Assembly: GCA_023434465.1 (NCBI GenBank)
Contig: JAEYSQ010000127.1
Location: 1 to 21,221, forward strand
DNA: 21,221 bases
Direction of reading: 5' to 3'
From: Actinomycetes bacterium
Lineage (GTDB): Bacteria; Actinomycetota; Thermoleophilia; Solirubrobacterales; 70-9
A model generated the notes under the pieces. The model had not been told where the DNA came from, did no database searches, and was given only the letters and a program-made list of their open reading frames with translations. This document shows, in pieces, positions 1 through 7,395 of this stretch; positions within the stretch are counted from its first letter, which is position 1; each line of letters begins with the position of its first letter. A program made the position numbers and the translations under genes.

Positions 1-108
1 GGCGAGTACGCCGAAATCTGGTCGGTTGAAGCGTGGGAGAAGAAGAGCGCCGAACTCCAGAACAAGTTCTACGAAGTCGCCGAGAACCTGGCCGGGGGCG
101 AGGAGTGA
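1..108 (+). CDS. mraZ: MraZ, C-terminal end (partial, 5' end outside window)
   Basis: The first 35 codons are open and end at TGA 106-108. The peptide begins GEYAEIWSVEAWEKK, which resembles the end of the second SpoVT/AbrB-like domain of MraZ, where an E-I-W...W pattern is typical. MraZ is a DNA-binding regulator that commonly heads dcw clusters and acts on the cluster promoter. Its position directly before rsmH is the canonical order and is the strongest support. Only about a quarter of the protein is visible, so the DNA-binding part and the promoter cannot be assessed. The stop may overlap a GTG at 105 that is in frame with rsmH. Confidence 0.8.
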   Translation, partial: GEYAEIWSVEAWEKKSAELQNKFYEVAENLAGGEE

Positions 109-143
109 GCGCCGCCGCGCGGCTCGCCCCGATCGGAGCCAAG

Positions 144-1127
144 GTGAGCGATTCCCGTCAGATCCCTGATCGTCCCGACCAGGGCCCGCGTGGTCACCTG
201 CCGGTCCTAGCCACCGAGACTGTGGATCTGATCGGACCCCAGCCGGGAGAAACGGTTGTTGACTGCACGTTCGGGGCCGGGGGGCACGCCCGGCTGGTCG
301 CGGAACGCATCGGACCGGAAGGGACCCTGATCGGGATCGACCGCGATCCGGTCGCGCAGGCCCGCTTCCAGGAGTTCGCCGCGCAGGCACCCTGCCGGAC
401 CCGCTTCATCGCCGCCGAGTTTTCCCTCGCCCTGAAAACCCTGCAAAATGAAGGGTTTCGGGCCTCGGCGCTGTACATGGATCTTGGGATGTCTTCGCTA
501 CAGGTGGACGCCGCCGAACGCGGGTTCTCCTACTCACATGAGGCGCCTCTGGACATGCGGATGGATCCGCGCCAGAGTCTGACGGCCGAAGAGATTCTCA
601 ACACCTGGACCGAACAGCAGATCAGCCGGGTACTCCGGGATCTCGGTGAGGAGCGATACGCCCACGGGATCAGCCGGGAAATCATCGCTCGCCGGCCTCT
701 TCATTCGACCACCGAGCTGGTTGAAGCGATCAAAGCCGGCGTGCCGGCTGCCGCCCGGTTCGGCTCCGGTCACCCGGCCCGCCGGAGCTTCCAGGCGCTT
801 CGCATCGCGGTGAACGGAGAGCTGGAGGCGGTAGACGCCGCGCTGCCGATCGCCTGGGACACGCTTGACCCCGGCGGTCGGATGGCGGTCATCTCATTCC
901 ACTCACTGGAAGACCGCCGCATCAAGCGATTCTTCAACGACCTGGCCACCGGCTGCACCTGTCCGCCCGAGCTGCCGGTTTGCGTCTGCGGCCACGAACC
1001 GGAGGCCGAAGTGCTGACCCGCCGGCCCATATCGGCCGACGATGACGAGGTCGAGGCCAACCCGCGGGCCCGTTCGGCCCGGCTCCGGGGTGCGATCAAG
1101 CTGACCGAGAGGGAGGAGGCCCGCTGA
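144..1127 (+). CDS. rsmH: 16S rRNA (cytosine(1402)-N(4))-methyltransferase RsmH
   Basis: RsmH (formerly MraW) uses S-adenosylmethionine to methylate N4 of C1402 in 16S rRNA. Visible family motifs are the HLPVL entry segment, DCTFGAGGHARL (SAM-binding loop), GIDRDP, MDLGMSS, ERGFSY, HPARRSFQALRIAVN and ISFHSLEDRRIK, in the usual order. I chose GTG 144 because GGAG at 135-138 lies five bases upstream and gives about 327 residues, near the usual 310-320. GTG 105 is a real alternative: it overlaps the mraZ stop as GTGA and adds 13 residues. A still earlier ATG at 33 would overlap mraZ heavily and is unlikely. The stop codon shares one base with the next start (TGATG), suggesting translational coupling. 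Confidence 0.95.
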   Translation: MSDSRQIPDRPDQGPRGHLPVLATETVDLIGPQPGETVVDCTFGAGGHARLVAERIGPEGTLIGIDRDPVAQARFQEFAAQAPCRTRFIAAEFSLALKTLQNEGFRASALYMDLGMSSLQVDAAERGFSYSHEAPLDMRMDPRQSLTAEEILNTWTEQQISRVLRDLGEERYAHGISREIIARRPLHSTTELVEAIKAGVPAAARFGSGHPARRSFQALRIAVNGELEAVDAALPIAWDTLDPGGRMAVISFHSLEDRRIKRFFNDLATGCTCPPELPVCVCGHEPEAEVLTRRPISADDDEVEANPRARSARLRGAIKLTEREEAR

Positions 1128-1627
1128 TGGGCGCTCCGGCTCGCACCGTCCCAGTCCTGCCGGCCCGGGTTCCGGCCCGGCCGGGCATTCCCGGTCGTCG
1201 CCCGGCCGTCCGCCGCCGGCCCGGTACCCGGCGCCCGGCCGCCCGCCAGCGTTCCGGTCTTCGCCTGATCGGCAAGAGCGCCCATGCGGTCACCCATTTC
1301 CCCGAGTCCGGGCTCGTCCGTACCGTCTCGACCGGCCGCCGCTGGATCTTCGCGATCGGAGCGCTGTTGCTATTGACCGTCGCGATCAACGTGGTCACGG
1401 TCAGTTACGGCTCGACTGCGAGCAGGCTGGAGACCCAGATCGAGTCGATCGAACGTCAGAACGCGATCCTCAAGTCTGCACAGACCGCAGCGCTTTCGCT
1501 GCCCCGGGTGCAGGCGCAGGCCGAGGCCGAAGGCATGGTCCTGCCGGAACCTGACGCGATCTATTACCGGTCTTTTCGCCCGACCGATTACTCGGCGGCT
1601 GCCGAGCGTCTGGCGGCCGGGGGCTGA
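1127..1627 (+). CDS. ftsL: FtsL-like septal membrane protein
   Basis: This is a 166-residue bitopic protein between rsmH and ftsI, the position of ftsL. Residues 1-72 are a basic cytoplasmic tail rich in Arg, Pro and Ala (for example GRRPAVRRRPGTRRPA). Residues 73-95 form one transmembrane helix (WIFAIGALLLLTVAINVVTV). Residues 96-125 look like a short coiled coil (SRLETQIESIERQNAIL). A segment like the end of FtsL/DivIC-type proteins follows (AEAEGMVLPEPDAIYY). FtsL pairs with FtsB/DivIC and FtsQ to activate FtsW-FtsI. Primary sequence is poorly conserved in this family, so the call rests on topology and position. The basic tail is longer than in classical FtsL. Start and stop both overlap neighbours by one base. 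Confidence 0.8.
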   Translation: MGAPARTVPVLPARVPARPGIPGRRPAVRRRPGTRRPAARQRSGLRLIGKSAHAVTHFPESGLVRTVSTGRRWIFAIGALLLLTVAINVVTVSYGSTASRLETQIESIERQNAILKSAQTAALSLPRVQAQAEAEGMVLPEPDAIYYRSFRPTDYSAAAERLAAGG

Positions 1628-3288
1628 TGCGGCTACGCCGGCCTGAGAAACGGATCGGCCTGCTCTTCGCGGTCAGCCTCGCCCTTCTGCTCGGACTCTT
1701 CCTCCGGGCTTTCGTGCTTCAGGTGGTGCAGGGCGATTCGCTGGCCTCCCAGGCAACGAGCCAGCAGGAGGACATCATTGAGGTTCCCGGACTCCGGGGC
1801 TCGATCCTGGACCGAAACGGGCAGCCCCTCGCCGGTTCCGAACCAGGTGCCACGATCTATGCGACGCCTTACCAGATCAAGGACGCTCCGGCCGAGGCCC
1901 GGGCCGTCGCCAAGGCACTCAATTCGAACGCGGATGAAGTACTTGATGCGATCACACAGCCCGGCGGATTTTCCTATGTGGATCGCAAAGTCGACCTGAA
2001 AAAGGCCGAAGCGGTCGAGAAGCTGAACCTCGAGGGGATCGGTCAGATTCCGGACACGTTGCGGGTGCGGCCCCAGGGTTCGATCGCCTCCCAGGTGATC
2101 GGCGCGGTCAGCGACGAAGGGGAGGGCCTGACCGGCATCGAAGCCGGCAAGGACGAGATCCTCAAAGGGGTGAACGGCGAGCGGCGCCTGGTCAAGGACG
2201 CGCTCGGGGATCCGATCAGCCTCGACAACGTCCGCGACGCTGACGACGGTCAGTCGGTGCAGCTCACGCTCGACGCGACGATCCAGGCCGAAGCCGAAAG
2301 GGTGCTGGCCGAGATCGGCGATTATCACGATCCCGTGAACGCGTCGGCGATCGTCATGGACGCGAGGAGTTCGGACATCCTCGCGATGGCGAACTGGCCG
2401 CCGGTCGATCTCGACGACCTCAGCGCCGCCGACCCTGATGACCTGCTCAACGTGGGAACCTCGTACACCTACGAGCCGGGCTCGACCTTCAAGGCGTTCA
2501 CGGTCGCCTCCGCGCTGCAGGACGGCACGGTCACCCCGGCCAGCACTTTCACGCTCGCCCCTTCGATCCAGATCTACGACCGCACCATCGAGGAGAGCCA
2601 CCCCCGGGGAACGATCACACTTGACGTCGGCGGGATCCTCGCCCAGTCCTCAAACGTCGGAGCCGTGACGATCGGACTTGAGATCGGCGGGCGCAAGTTC
2701 AGCAAGTGGATCAACCGCTGGGGGTTCGGCAAGCCGACCGGGATCGATTATCCCGGCGAGGAACAGGGCATCGTCCTTCCTTACAGCGAGTGGTCGGGAT
2801 CGACGATCGGCAACCTGCCGATCGGTCAGGGCCTGGCCGTGACTCCCCTGCAAATGGTGCAGGCATACGGGGCGCTGGCCAACGGAGGCCTGCTGAAGAC
2901 TCCGCGACTGATCGAGAAGATCGATGGTCAGGAGGTCCCGGCGGACAGGGGACGGCGCATCGTCTCACCCCGGGTCGCAGCCGAAGTGAGGGAAATGCTG
3001 AAGGGAGTGCTCGCCCCGGGGGGCACCGCATCCGAGGTGGAAGTCCCGGGATACAGCCTCGCCGGCAAGACGGGCACCGCCCAGATCGCGACCGAAGAGG
3101 GTTACTCGGACACCCGATACGTGGCTTCATTCATGGGCATCGCACCGGCCGACGATCCGGCAATCGTGGTTTCGATCATGGTCAACGAGCCGAAGAACGG
3201 ACACACAGGTTCGGAAGCCGCCGCACCCGGGTTCGGAGAGCTCGCCGCTTTCACGCTCCCTTATCTCGGCGTGCCAACCGACCAGTGA
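1627..3288 (+). CDS. ftsI: Septal class B penicillin-binding protein (transpeptidase) FtsI
   Basis: FtsI (PBP2b/PBP3 type) cross-links septal peptidoglycan together with FtsW. The 553-residue protein has a short basic N-terminus and one transmembrane helix at about 10-33. A pedestal domain follows, with LRGSILDRNGQPLA near residue 55, and then the transpeptidase domain. All three catalytic motifs are present: SxxK as STFK with nucleophile Ser286 and Lys289, SxN as SSN at 341-343, and KTG at 481-483. The protein ends soon after the transpeptidase fold, so it lacks the C-terminal PASTA domains found in some Gram-positive PBPs. The ATG overlaps the ftsL stop by one base. After it the tight packing of the cluster breaks. 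Confidence 0.96.
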   Translation: MRLRRPEKRIGLLFAVSLALLLGLFLRAFVLQVVQGDSLASQATSQQEDIIEVPGLRGSILDRNGQPLAGSEPGATIYATPYQIKDAPAEARAVAKALNSNADEVLDAITQPGGFSYVDRKVDLKKAEAVEKLNLEGIGQIPDTLRVRPQGSIASQVIGAVSDEGEGLTGIEAGKDEILKGVNGERRLVKDALGDPISLDNVRDADDGQSVQLTLDATIQAEAERVLAEIGDYHDPVNASAIVMDARSSDILAMANWPPVDLDDLSAADPDDLLNVGTSYTYEPGSTFKAFTVASALQDGTVTPASTFTLAPSIQIYDRTIEESHPRGTITLDVGGILAQSSNVGAVTIGLEIGGRKFSKWINRWGFGKPTGIDYPGEEQGIVLPYSEWSGSTIGNLPIGQGLAVTPLQMVQAYGALANGGLLKTPRLIEKIDGQEVPADRGRRIVSPRVAAEVREMLKGVLAPGGTASEVEVPGYSLAGKTGTAQIATEEGYSDTRYVASFMGIAPADDPAIVVSIMVNEPKNGHTGSEAAAPGFGELAAFTLPYLGVPTDQ

Positions 3289-3335
3289 AAGTTGTGCCGG
3301 AGTCGCTTCCTTCGATCCGTGAATGTGAGAGGAAG

Positions 3336-3373
3336 GGGCGGGTTTCATATGGAGGGCGGATCGGACCCCGCCC
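3336..3373 (+). other. GC-rich stem-loop between ftsI and murE
   Basis: GGGCGGG at 3336-3342 is perfectly complementary to CCCGCCC at 3367-3373, with a 24-base loop. It lies 48 bases after the ftsI stop and just before a possible murE promoter. It could weaken read-through from ftsI. No T-run follows, so it is not a classic intrinsic terminator. Confidence 0.35.
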
Positions 3374-3385
3374 GACTCCTAGTTC

Positions 3386-3391
3386 TAGAAT
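3386..3391 (+). promoter_or_regulatory. Possible -10 box for a leaderless murE transcript
   Basis: TAGAAT at 3386-3391 fits the actinobacterial TAnnnT -10 pattern. It ends seven bases before ATG 3399, so transcription would begin at the start codon. No Shine-Dalgarno sequence precedes either nearby ATG (3393, 3399), which supports leaderless translation. No convincing -35 box is visible; TCGGAC at 3361-3366 with a 19-base spacer is weak. Confidence 0.35.
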
Positions 3392-3398
3392 CATGGTC

Positions 3399-4853
3399 AT
3401 GCGGCTGGACCAACTTGCCCGGGATCTGGCCTCGTCCGAATTGATCGGCGACCCCGGAACTGACATAGCCTCGCTTGCCTTCGACAACAGGAAAGTCGCT
3501 CCGGGAGCGCTCTTCTTTTGCGTGCGCGGACTTTCGACCGACGGTCACGACTTCGCGGAGGCGGCGGTCGAAGCCGGGGCGGCGGCTCTGGTCTGCGAAC
3601 GAAAGCTGGAACTGGACGTGCCCCAGCTTGTCGTCGCCGACTCCAGGGTGGCGATGGCTCCGGTTGCCGCAGCGTTCAACGGCAACCCGACGGCCGACCT
3701 GAAGCTGGCCGGGATAACCGGCACCAACGGCAAGACCACTACCGCGTTCCTTTTGCGTGACATCCTCGAACATGCGGACATCCCCAGCGGCCTGATGGGC
3801 ACCGTGAAACAGGTGATCGGCGGAGTCGAGGAGGAAGTGGTGCGAACGACCCCGGAGGCGATCGACCTCCAGGCATCCTTCCGGCGCATGCTCGATGAAG
3901 GTGACGAAGCCTGCGTGATGGAAGTCTCTTCCCACGCGATGGTCATGCACCGGGCCGACGCAATTGATTTCGACGTCGCCATCTTCACCAACCTCACCCA
4001 GGATCACCTCGATTTTCACGATGACATGGAGGACTACTTCCAGGCCAAGAGGCTGCTTTTCGCCGCTGGTCCGGGCACCTCGGTGGTCAACCTGGACGAC
4101 GAGTACGGACAACGGTTGGCCGCCGAGTTCGACTGCCTGACCTACTCGGCGAGCGGTCAAGCGGCCGATTATTCGGCTCTGGATATCAGTTTTGATGCCT
4201 CCGGAGCCAGCTTCGCGGTACAAAGCGAGCACGGTGAGTTCGCCGTGCGGACCGGACTGCCGGGCAGCTTCAACGTGGCCAACGCACTCGCCGCGCTGGC
4301 CGGGGCAATCGCTCTCGGGGTCGACCCGGACGAGGCGGTAGCCGGTCTCTCCGGTGCGGGCCGGGTGCCGGGGCGCTTCGAGCCGATCGATGAAGGCCAG
4401 GGGTTCGCGGTGCTGGTCGATTACGCCCACACGCCCGATTCGGTCGAGAACGTGCTGCGGGCCGCCCGCGACCTGACCGCCGGCCAGTTGATCGCGGTCG
4501 TCGGGGCCGGCGGCGACCGGGACCGGGCCAAACGACCGCTGATGGGACGCGCCGGCGCGACCTTGGCCGACCTTGCGGTGATCACCTCCGACAACCCGCG
4601 TTCAGAAGAGCCGACCCGGATCATCGAGGACGTATTGGCCGGGATCGAGGATCGGGAATCGGTACTGGTCGAGGAGGATCGGGACCGCGCGATCGGCCTG
4701 GCGATCCGCGAGGCCGGACCGGGGGACACCGTGGTGATCGCCGGCAAGGGACACGAACAGGGCCAGGAATTCGAGAACGGCCGGAAGATCCCCTTCGACG
4801 ACCGGGATGTCGCTCGCCGGCACCTGCGTGAGCAGGCCGGGAAGCCGGCGTGA
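3399..4853 (+). CDS. murE: UDP-MurNAc-L-Ala-D-Glu:meso-diaminopimelate ligase MurE
   Basis: MurE is the cytoplasmic ATP-dependent ligase that adds the third residue of the peptidoglycan stem peptide. The Mur-ligase domains appear in order: an N-terminal UDP-binding domain (SLAFDNRKVAPGALFFCVRG), a central ATPase domain with P-loop GTNGKTTT (Lys112), and a C-terminal domain with the signature DNPRSEEP (Asp398-Arg401). DNPR is the motif associated with meso-diaminopimelate; lysine-adding enzymes usually carry DDPN, so the wall is predicted to be mDAP type. The protein has 484 residues, normal for the family. ATG 3399 gives the typical MRLDQLA opening and fits the -10 spacing. ATG 3393 is two codons upstream, and GTG 3285 would add an atypical basic extension. 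The stop overlaps murF as GTGA. Confidence 0.95.
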   Translation: MRLDQLARDLASSELIGDPGTDIASLAFDNRKVAPGALFFCVRGLSTDGHDFAEAAVEAGAAALVCERKLELDVPQLVVADSRVAMAPVAAAFNGNPTADLKLAGITGTNGKTTTAFLLRDILEHADIPSGLMGTVKQVIGGVEEEVVRTTPEAIDLQASFRRMLDEGDEACVMEVSSHAMVMHRADAIDFDVAIFTNLTQDHLDFHDDMEDYFQAKRLLFAAGPGTSVVNLDDEYGQRLAAEFDCLTYSASGQAADYSALDISFDASGASFAVQSEHGEFAVRTGLPGSFNVANALAALAGAIALGVDPDEAVAGLSGAGRVPGRFEPIDEGQGFAVLVDYAHTPDSVENVLRAARDLTAGQLIAVVGAGGDRDRAKRPLMGRAGATLADLAVITSDNPRSEEPTRIIEDVLAGIEDRESVLVEEDRDRAIGLAIREAGPGDTVVIAGKGHEQGQEFENGRKIPFDDRDVARRHLREQAGKPA

Positions 4854-6232
4854 TCGAGCTCACGACAGAAAAGATGGCAGCTGCGATGGGCGCGGAGGTT
4901 GTCTCCCGCGGTCACGGCGGCGTGCCGGCCAGGGCCGAGATCGACTCGCGGAAGATCGAGGGCGGCGAGCTCTTCTTCGGACTCACTTCGGGAGCCGGCG
5001 ACGGCGGCGAGCATGCCGCCGGGGCGTTCGACGCGGGTGCCTGGGGCGTGGTCGTCACTCCCGACCGGGCTGGCGAGTTGGCCGATTCCGGCGGCTTCGT
5101 GTTCGCCGTCGATGATCCGCTGCTGGCCCTGCAGATGCTGGCCCGGGCATGGCGCCGCGAGCTCGGGGCCACCGTGATCGGGGTCACCGGTTCGGTCGGC
5201 AAGACCTCGGTCAAGGACATCACCCGGGCCCTGTTGCCAGGTGCGGTTCACGCATCGGCCGAGAATTTCAACACCGAGATCGGGCTCCCCATTACTGTGC
5301 TCGAAGCGCCGTCGGGAACCGAAACCCTCGTGCTTGAGATGGCTATGCGGGGTAAAGGACAGATCGCCGAACTGGCAATGATTGCGGAGCCGGACATCGG
5401 TGTAATCACGAACGTGGGCCCCGTACACGTTGAATTGCTCGGTTCGATCGAGGCTGTCGCCGCTGCCAAGGCGGAATTGATCAAGGCCGTCACACCGGAC
5501 GGGACGATGGTCGTGCCGTTCGCGGCGGGCCACCTCGAACCCCATCTGGACCGGGTGCCCGGGCTGGTCCGGTTTGGCGGCGAAGGTGACGTTCGGACCG
5601 GGAGCGTCGAGACGCTCGCCGGTGCGACGAGGGCCAGGATCATCACTCCCCAGGGTGAGCAGGATTTCGATTTCCCGTTTGCCGAACCGCACAACCTGGT
5701 CAACGCGCTGGCCGCCATCGCGGTCGGGGTGACGGCCGGATTCGCGCCCGCCGAACTCGCTTCCAAGACCGGGAGCATCGCCTTTTCCCGCTTTCGAAAC
5801 GAGCACATCGACCTCGGCGACAAAGGTCTGATTATCAACGACTGCTACAACGCCAACCCGGTTTCGATGCGCGCCGCTCTCGAGTACCTGGCCGGGATCG
5901 ACCGTCCGCGAAAGCTGGCGGTACTCGGACTGATGGGTGAACTGGGACCGGACGAAGTCCGTTTCCACGAGGAAATCGGGGCCCTGGCGAGGCAACTGGG
6001 GATCGAAGTGATCGGCGTGGGTGACCTGGCTCGTTCCTATGACCCGGAACTCAAGGCCGGCAATCCCGAAGAGGCCGCCCGGCTTCTGGCCGAACGACTG
6101 GGACCGGAAACCGTGGCGTTGGTCAAGGGTTCCCGCGCGGCCGGGCTCGAGCGGGTGACCGAACTGGTCACCGCCGGGCACGTCACCACCGGCAGCCGTT
6201 CAGCGGCAAACGGTGACGGGAGCGCAGCCTGA
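4850..6232 (+). CDS. murF: UDP-MurNAc-tripeptide:D-Ala-D-Ala ligase MurF
   Basis: MurF completes the cytoplasmic precursor by adding D-Ala-D-Ala to UDP-MurNAc-tripeptide. The 460-residue protein has an N-terminal domain with the family pattern IDSRKIEGGELFFGL and a P-loop GSVGKTS (Lys118). It continues with ENFNTEIGLP, EMAMRGKGQI, INDCYNANPVSM and LGLMGELG, all typical of MurF. It starts with GTG overlapping the murE stop by four bases and ends sharing one base with the mraY ATG, so murE-murF-mraY look translationally coupled. No D-Ala-D-Ala ligase (ddl) gene is present in the window, so the dipeptide substrate must come from a gene elsewhere. Confidence 0.95.
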   Translation: MIELTTEKMAAAMGAEVVSRGHGGVPARAEIDSRKIEGGELFFGLTSGAGDGGEHAAGAFDAGAWGVVVTPDRAGELADSGGFVFAVDDPLLALQMLARAWRRELGATVIGVTGSVGKTSVKDITRALLPGAVHASAENFNTEIGLPITVLEAPSGTETLVLEMAMRGKGQIAELAMIAEPDIGVITNVGPVHVELLGSIEAVAAAKAELIKAVTPDGTMVVPFAAGHLEPHLDRVPGLVRFGGEGDVRTGSVETLAGATRARIITPQGEQDFDFPFAEPHNLVNALAAIAVGVTAGFAPAELASKTGSIAFSRFRNEHIDLGDKGLIINDCYNANPVSMRAALEYLAGIDRPRKLAVLGLMGELGPDEVRFHEEIGALARQLGIEVIGVGDLARSYDPELKAGNPEEAARLLAERLGPETVALVKGSRAAGLERVTELVTAGHVTTGSRSAANGDGSAA

Positions 6233-7206
6233 TGGGCGAAATCGTGATCGGAGCGATGGCTTCGATGCTCATTTGTCTCTTTCTCTCGCCGCGCTTCATC
6301 GATTTCCTGCGCGGCCGGGAGTTCGGTCAGCACATCCGCGAGGAGGGACCGGCCGGCCACCAGACCAAGGCAGGCACCCCGACCATGGGAGGTCTGATCA
6401 TCTTCACCGCGATCATCGTGCCCTTCCTGGTCCTTTCCGAGCGTGACGCTGCTTCGATGACAGTGTTCGGCGTTGCGCTCGGTTGTGCGGCGCTCGGCTT
6501 CGCCGACGACTACATCAAGATCATCAAACGGCGATCACTGGGACTTCCGGGGCGGTACAAGCTGCTCGGCCAGGTGGTCCTCGCCCTGATCCTCTGGTGG
6601 GTGGCCCGGCACGAGGTCGGCCTGGAACCGGTGATCCACTTCCGGATCTCCGACCTGACCTGGGACATCGGTCCGGTCGCCTACTTCATCCTCGTTTTCC
6701 TGGTTCTCGCCGGAGCCACCAACGGGGTGAACCTGACCGACGGTCTCGACGGGCTCGCTGCGGGCTCGAGCGCGATCGTCCTGCTCGCCTACACGGCGAT
6801 CTCTTACATCACGGTCGGCCAGCACGACCTTGCGCTTTTCTCGGTCTGCCTGGTCGGCGGCTGCATCGGCTTTCTCTGGTTCAACGCGTTTCCGGCGACG
6901 ATATTCATGGGCGACACCGGCTCTCTCGGGTTAGGCGGCGCCATAGGTGCGCTTGCCGTGATGACCCAGACCGAGGTGCTGCTGATCGTGATCGGCGGAA
7001 TCTTCGTGATCGAAGCGCTATCGGTGCTGGTTCAGGTCTTTTCCTTCAAGACCTTCGGCCGCCGCGTCCTGATGATGGCGCCACTCCATCACCACTTCGA
7101 GATGATGGCCTGGTCGGAAACCAAGATCATGCTCAGATTCTGGATCATCGCCGCAGTCTGTTCCGGCATCGGCTTCGCGATCTACCAACACTCAATCGGC
7201 CGCTGA
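6232..7206 (+). CDS. mraY: Phospho-N-acetylmuramoyl-pentapeptide-transferase MraY
   Basis: MraY transfers phospho-MurNAc-pentapeptide from UDP to undecaprenyl phosphate, making lipid I at the inner face of the membrane. The 324-residue protein is strongly hydrophobic, with about ten predicted membrane helices. It has all the signature motifs: TPTMGG at 49-54, the Asp pair ADDY at 91-94, NLTDGLDG at 167-174, FMGDTGS at 225-231 with catalytic-loop Asp228, and the histidine cluster HHH at 286-288 followed by WSETKIM. Length suits the shorter Gram-positive type. ATG 6232 overlaps the murF stop. After it the cluster is interrupted by a 189-bp non-coding stretch before murD. Confidence 0.96.
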   Translation: MGEIVIGAMASMLICLFLSPRFIDFLRGREFGQHIREEGPAGHQTKAGTPTMGGLIIFTAIIVPFLVLSERDAASMTVFGVALGCAALGFADDYIKIIKRRSLGLPGRYKLLGQVVLALILWWVARHEVGLEPVIHFRISDLTWDIGPVAYFILVFLVLAGATNGVNLTDGLDGLAAGSSAIVLLAYTAISYITVGQHDLALFSVCLVGGCIGFLWFNAFPATIFMGDTGSLGLGGAIGALAVMTQTEVLLIVIGGIFVIEALSVLVQVFSFKTFGRRVLMMAPLHHHFEMMAWSETKIMLRFWIIAAVCSGIGFAIYQHSIGR

Positions 7207-7213
7207 TCCCGGT

Positions 7214-7239
7214 CGAGGGGCCCGGGACGGTCGCGTCCC
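7214..7239 (+). other. Strong hairpin and 18-bp sequence repeated in inverse orientation before gcvT
   Basis: GGGACG at 7224-7229 pairs with CGTCCC at 7234-7239 around a GTCG loop, eighteen bases after the mraY stop. It may act as a transcriptional attenuator or RNA-stabilising hairpin, but no T-run follows. The overlapping 18-mer at 7214-7231 (CGAGGGGCCCGGGACGGT) recurs exactly, reverse complemented, at 15026-15043. Confidence 0.45.
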
Positions 7240-7251
7240 CCGCTGGTTGGG

Positions 7252-7302
7252 GATGGTGCCGCAGGTTACGCACCCAATAGGGGGTAAACCTGCGGCACCG
7301 TC
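7252..7302 (+). repeat. Dispersed palindromic (REP-like) element, copy 1
   Basis: GGTGCCGCAGGTT at 7255-7267 and AACCTGCGGCACC at 7287-7299 form a perfect 13-bp inverted repeat. An inner CCC-AATA-GGG hairpin sits at 7273-7282. Flanking GAT/GTC extends the pairing to 7252-7302 with one G-T pair. Two further copies of the same 45-46 bp design occur at 14887 and 20828, all intergenic and in the same orientation. A folded RNA or cruciform is likely; the function is unknown. Confidence 0.85.
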
Positions 7303-7395
7303 CGCCAGATGCCGTGGCTCCGGGTATTGGGCAACCTCCATGTGGAATTTCGGCTTTCAGGCAGGGAATCGGGGTCGGGTGGGGAAGACTCTTGA

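Noticed and set aside
3285..3398. GTG 3285 as the murE start (overlapping the ftsI stop)
   Set aside because: It would add 38 basic, non-conserved residues. The MurE fold begins normally at MRLDQLA.
4421..6181. Long minus-strand frame opposite murE-murF
   Set aside because: It mirrors well-supported Mur ligase genes and has no recognisable domain. Similar antisense frames lie opposite murC, ftsI and gcvT.
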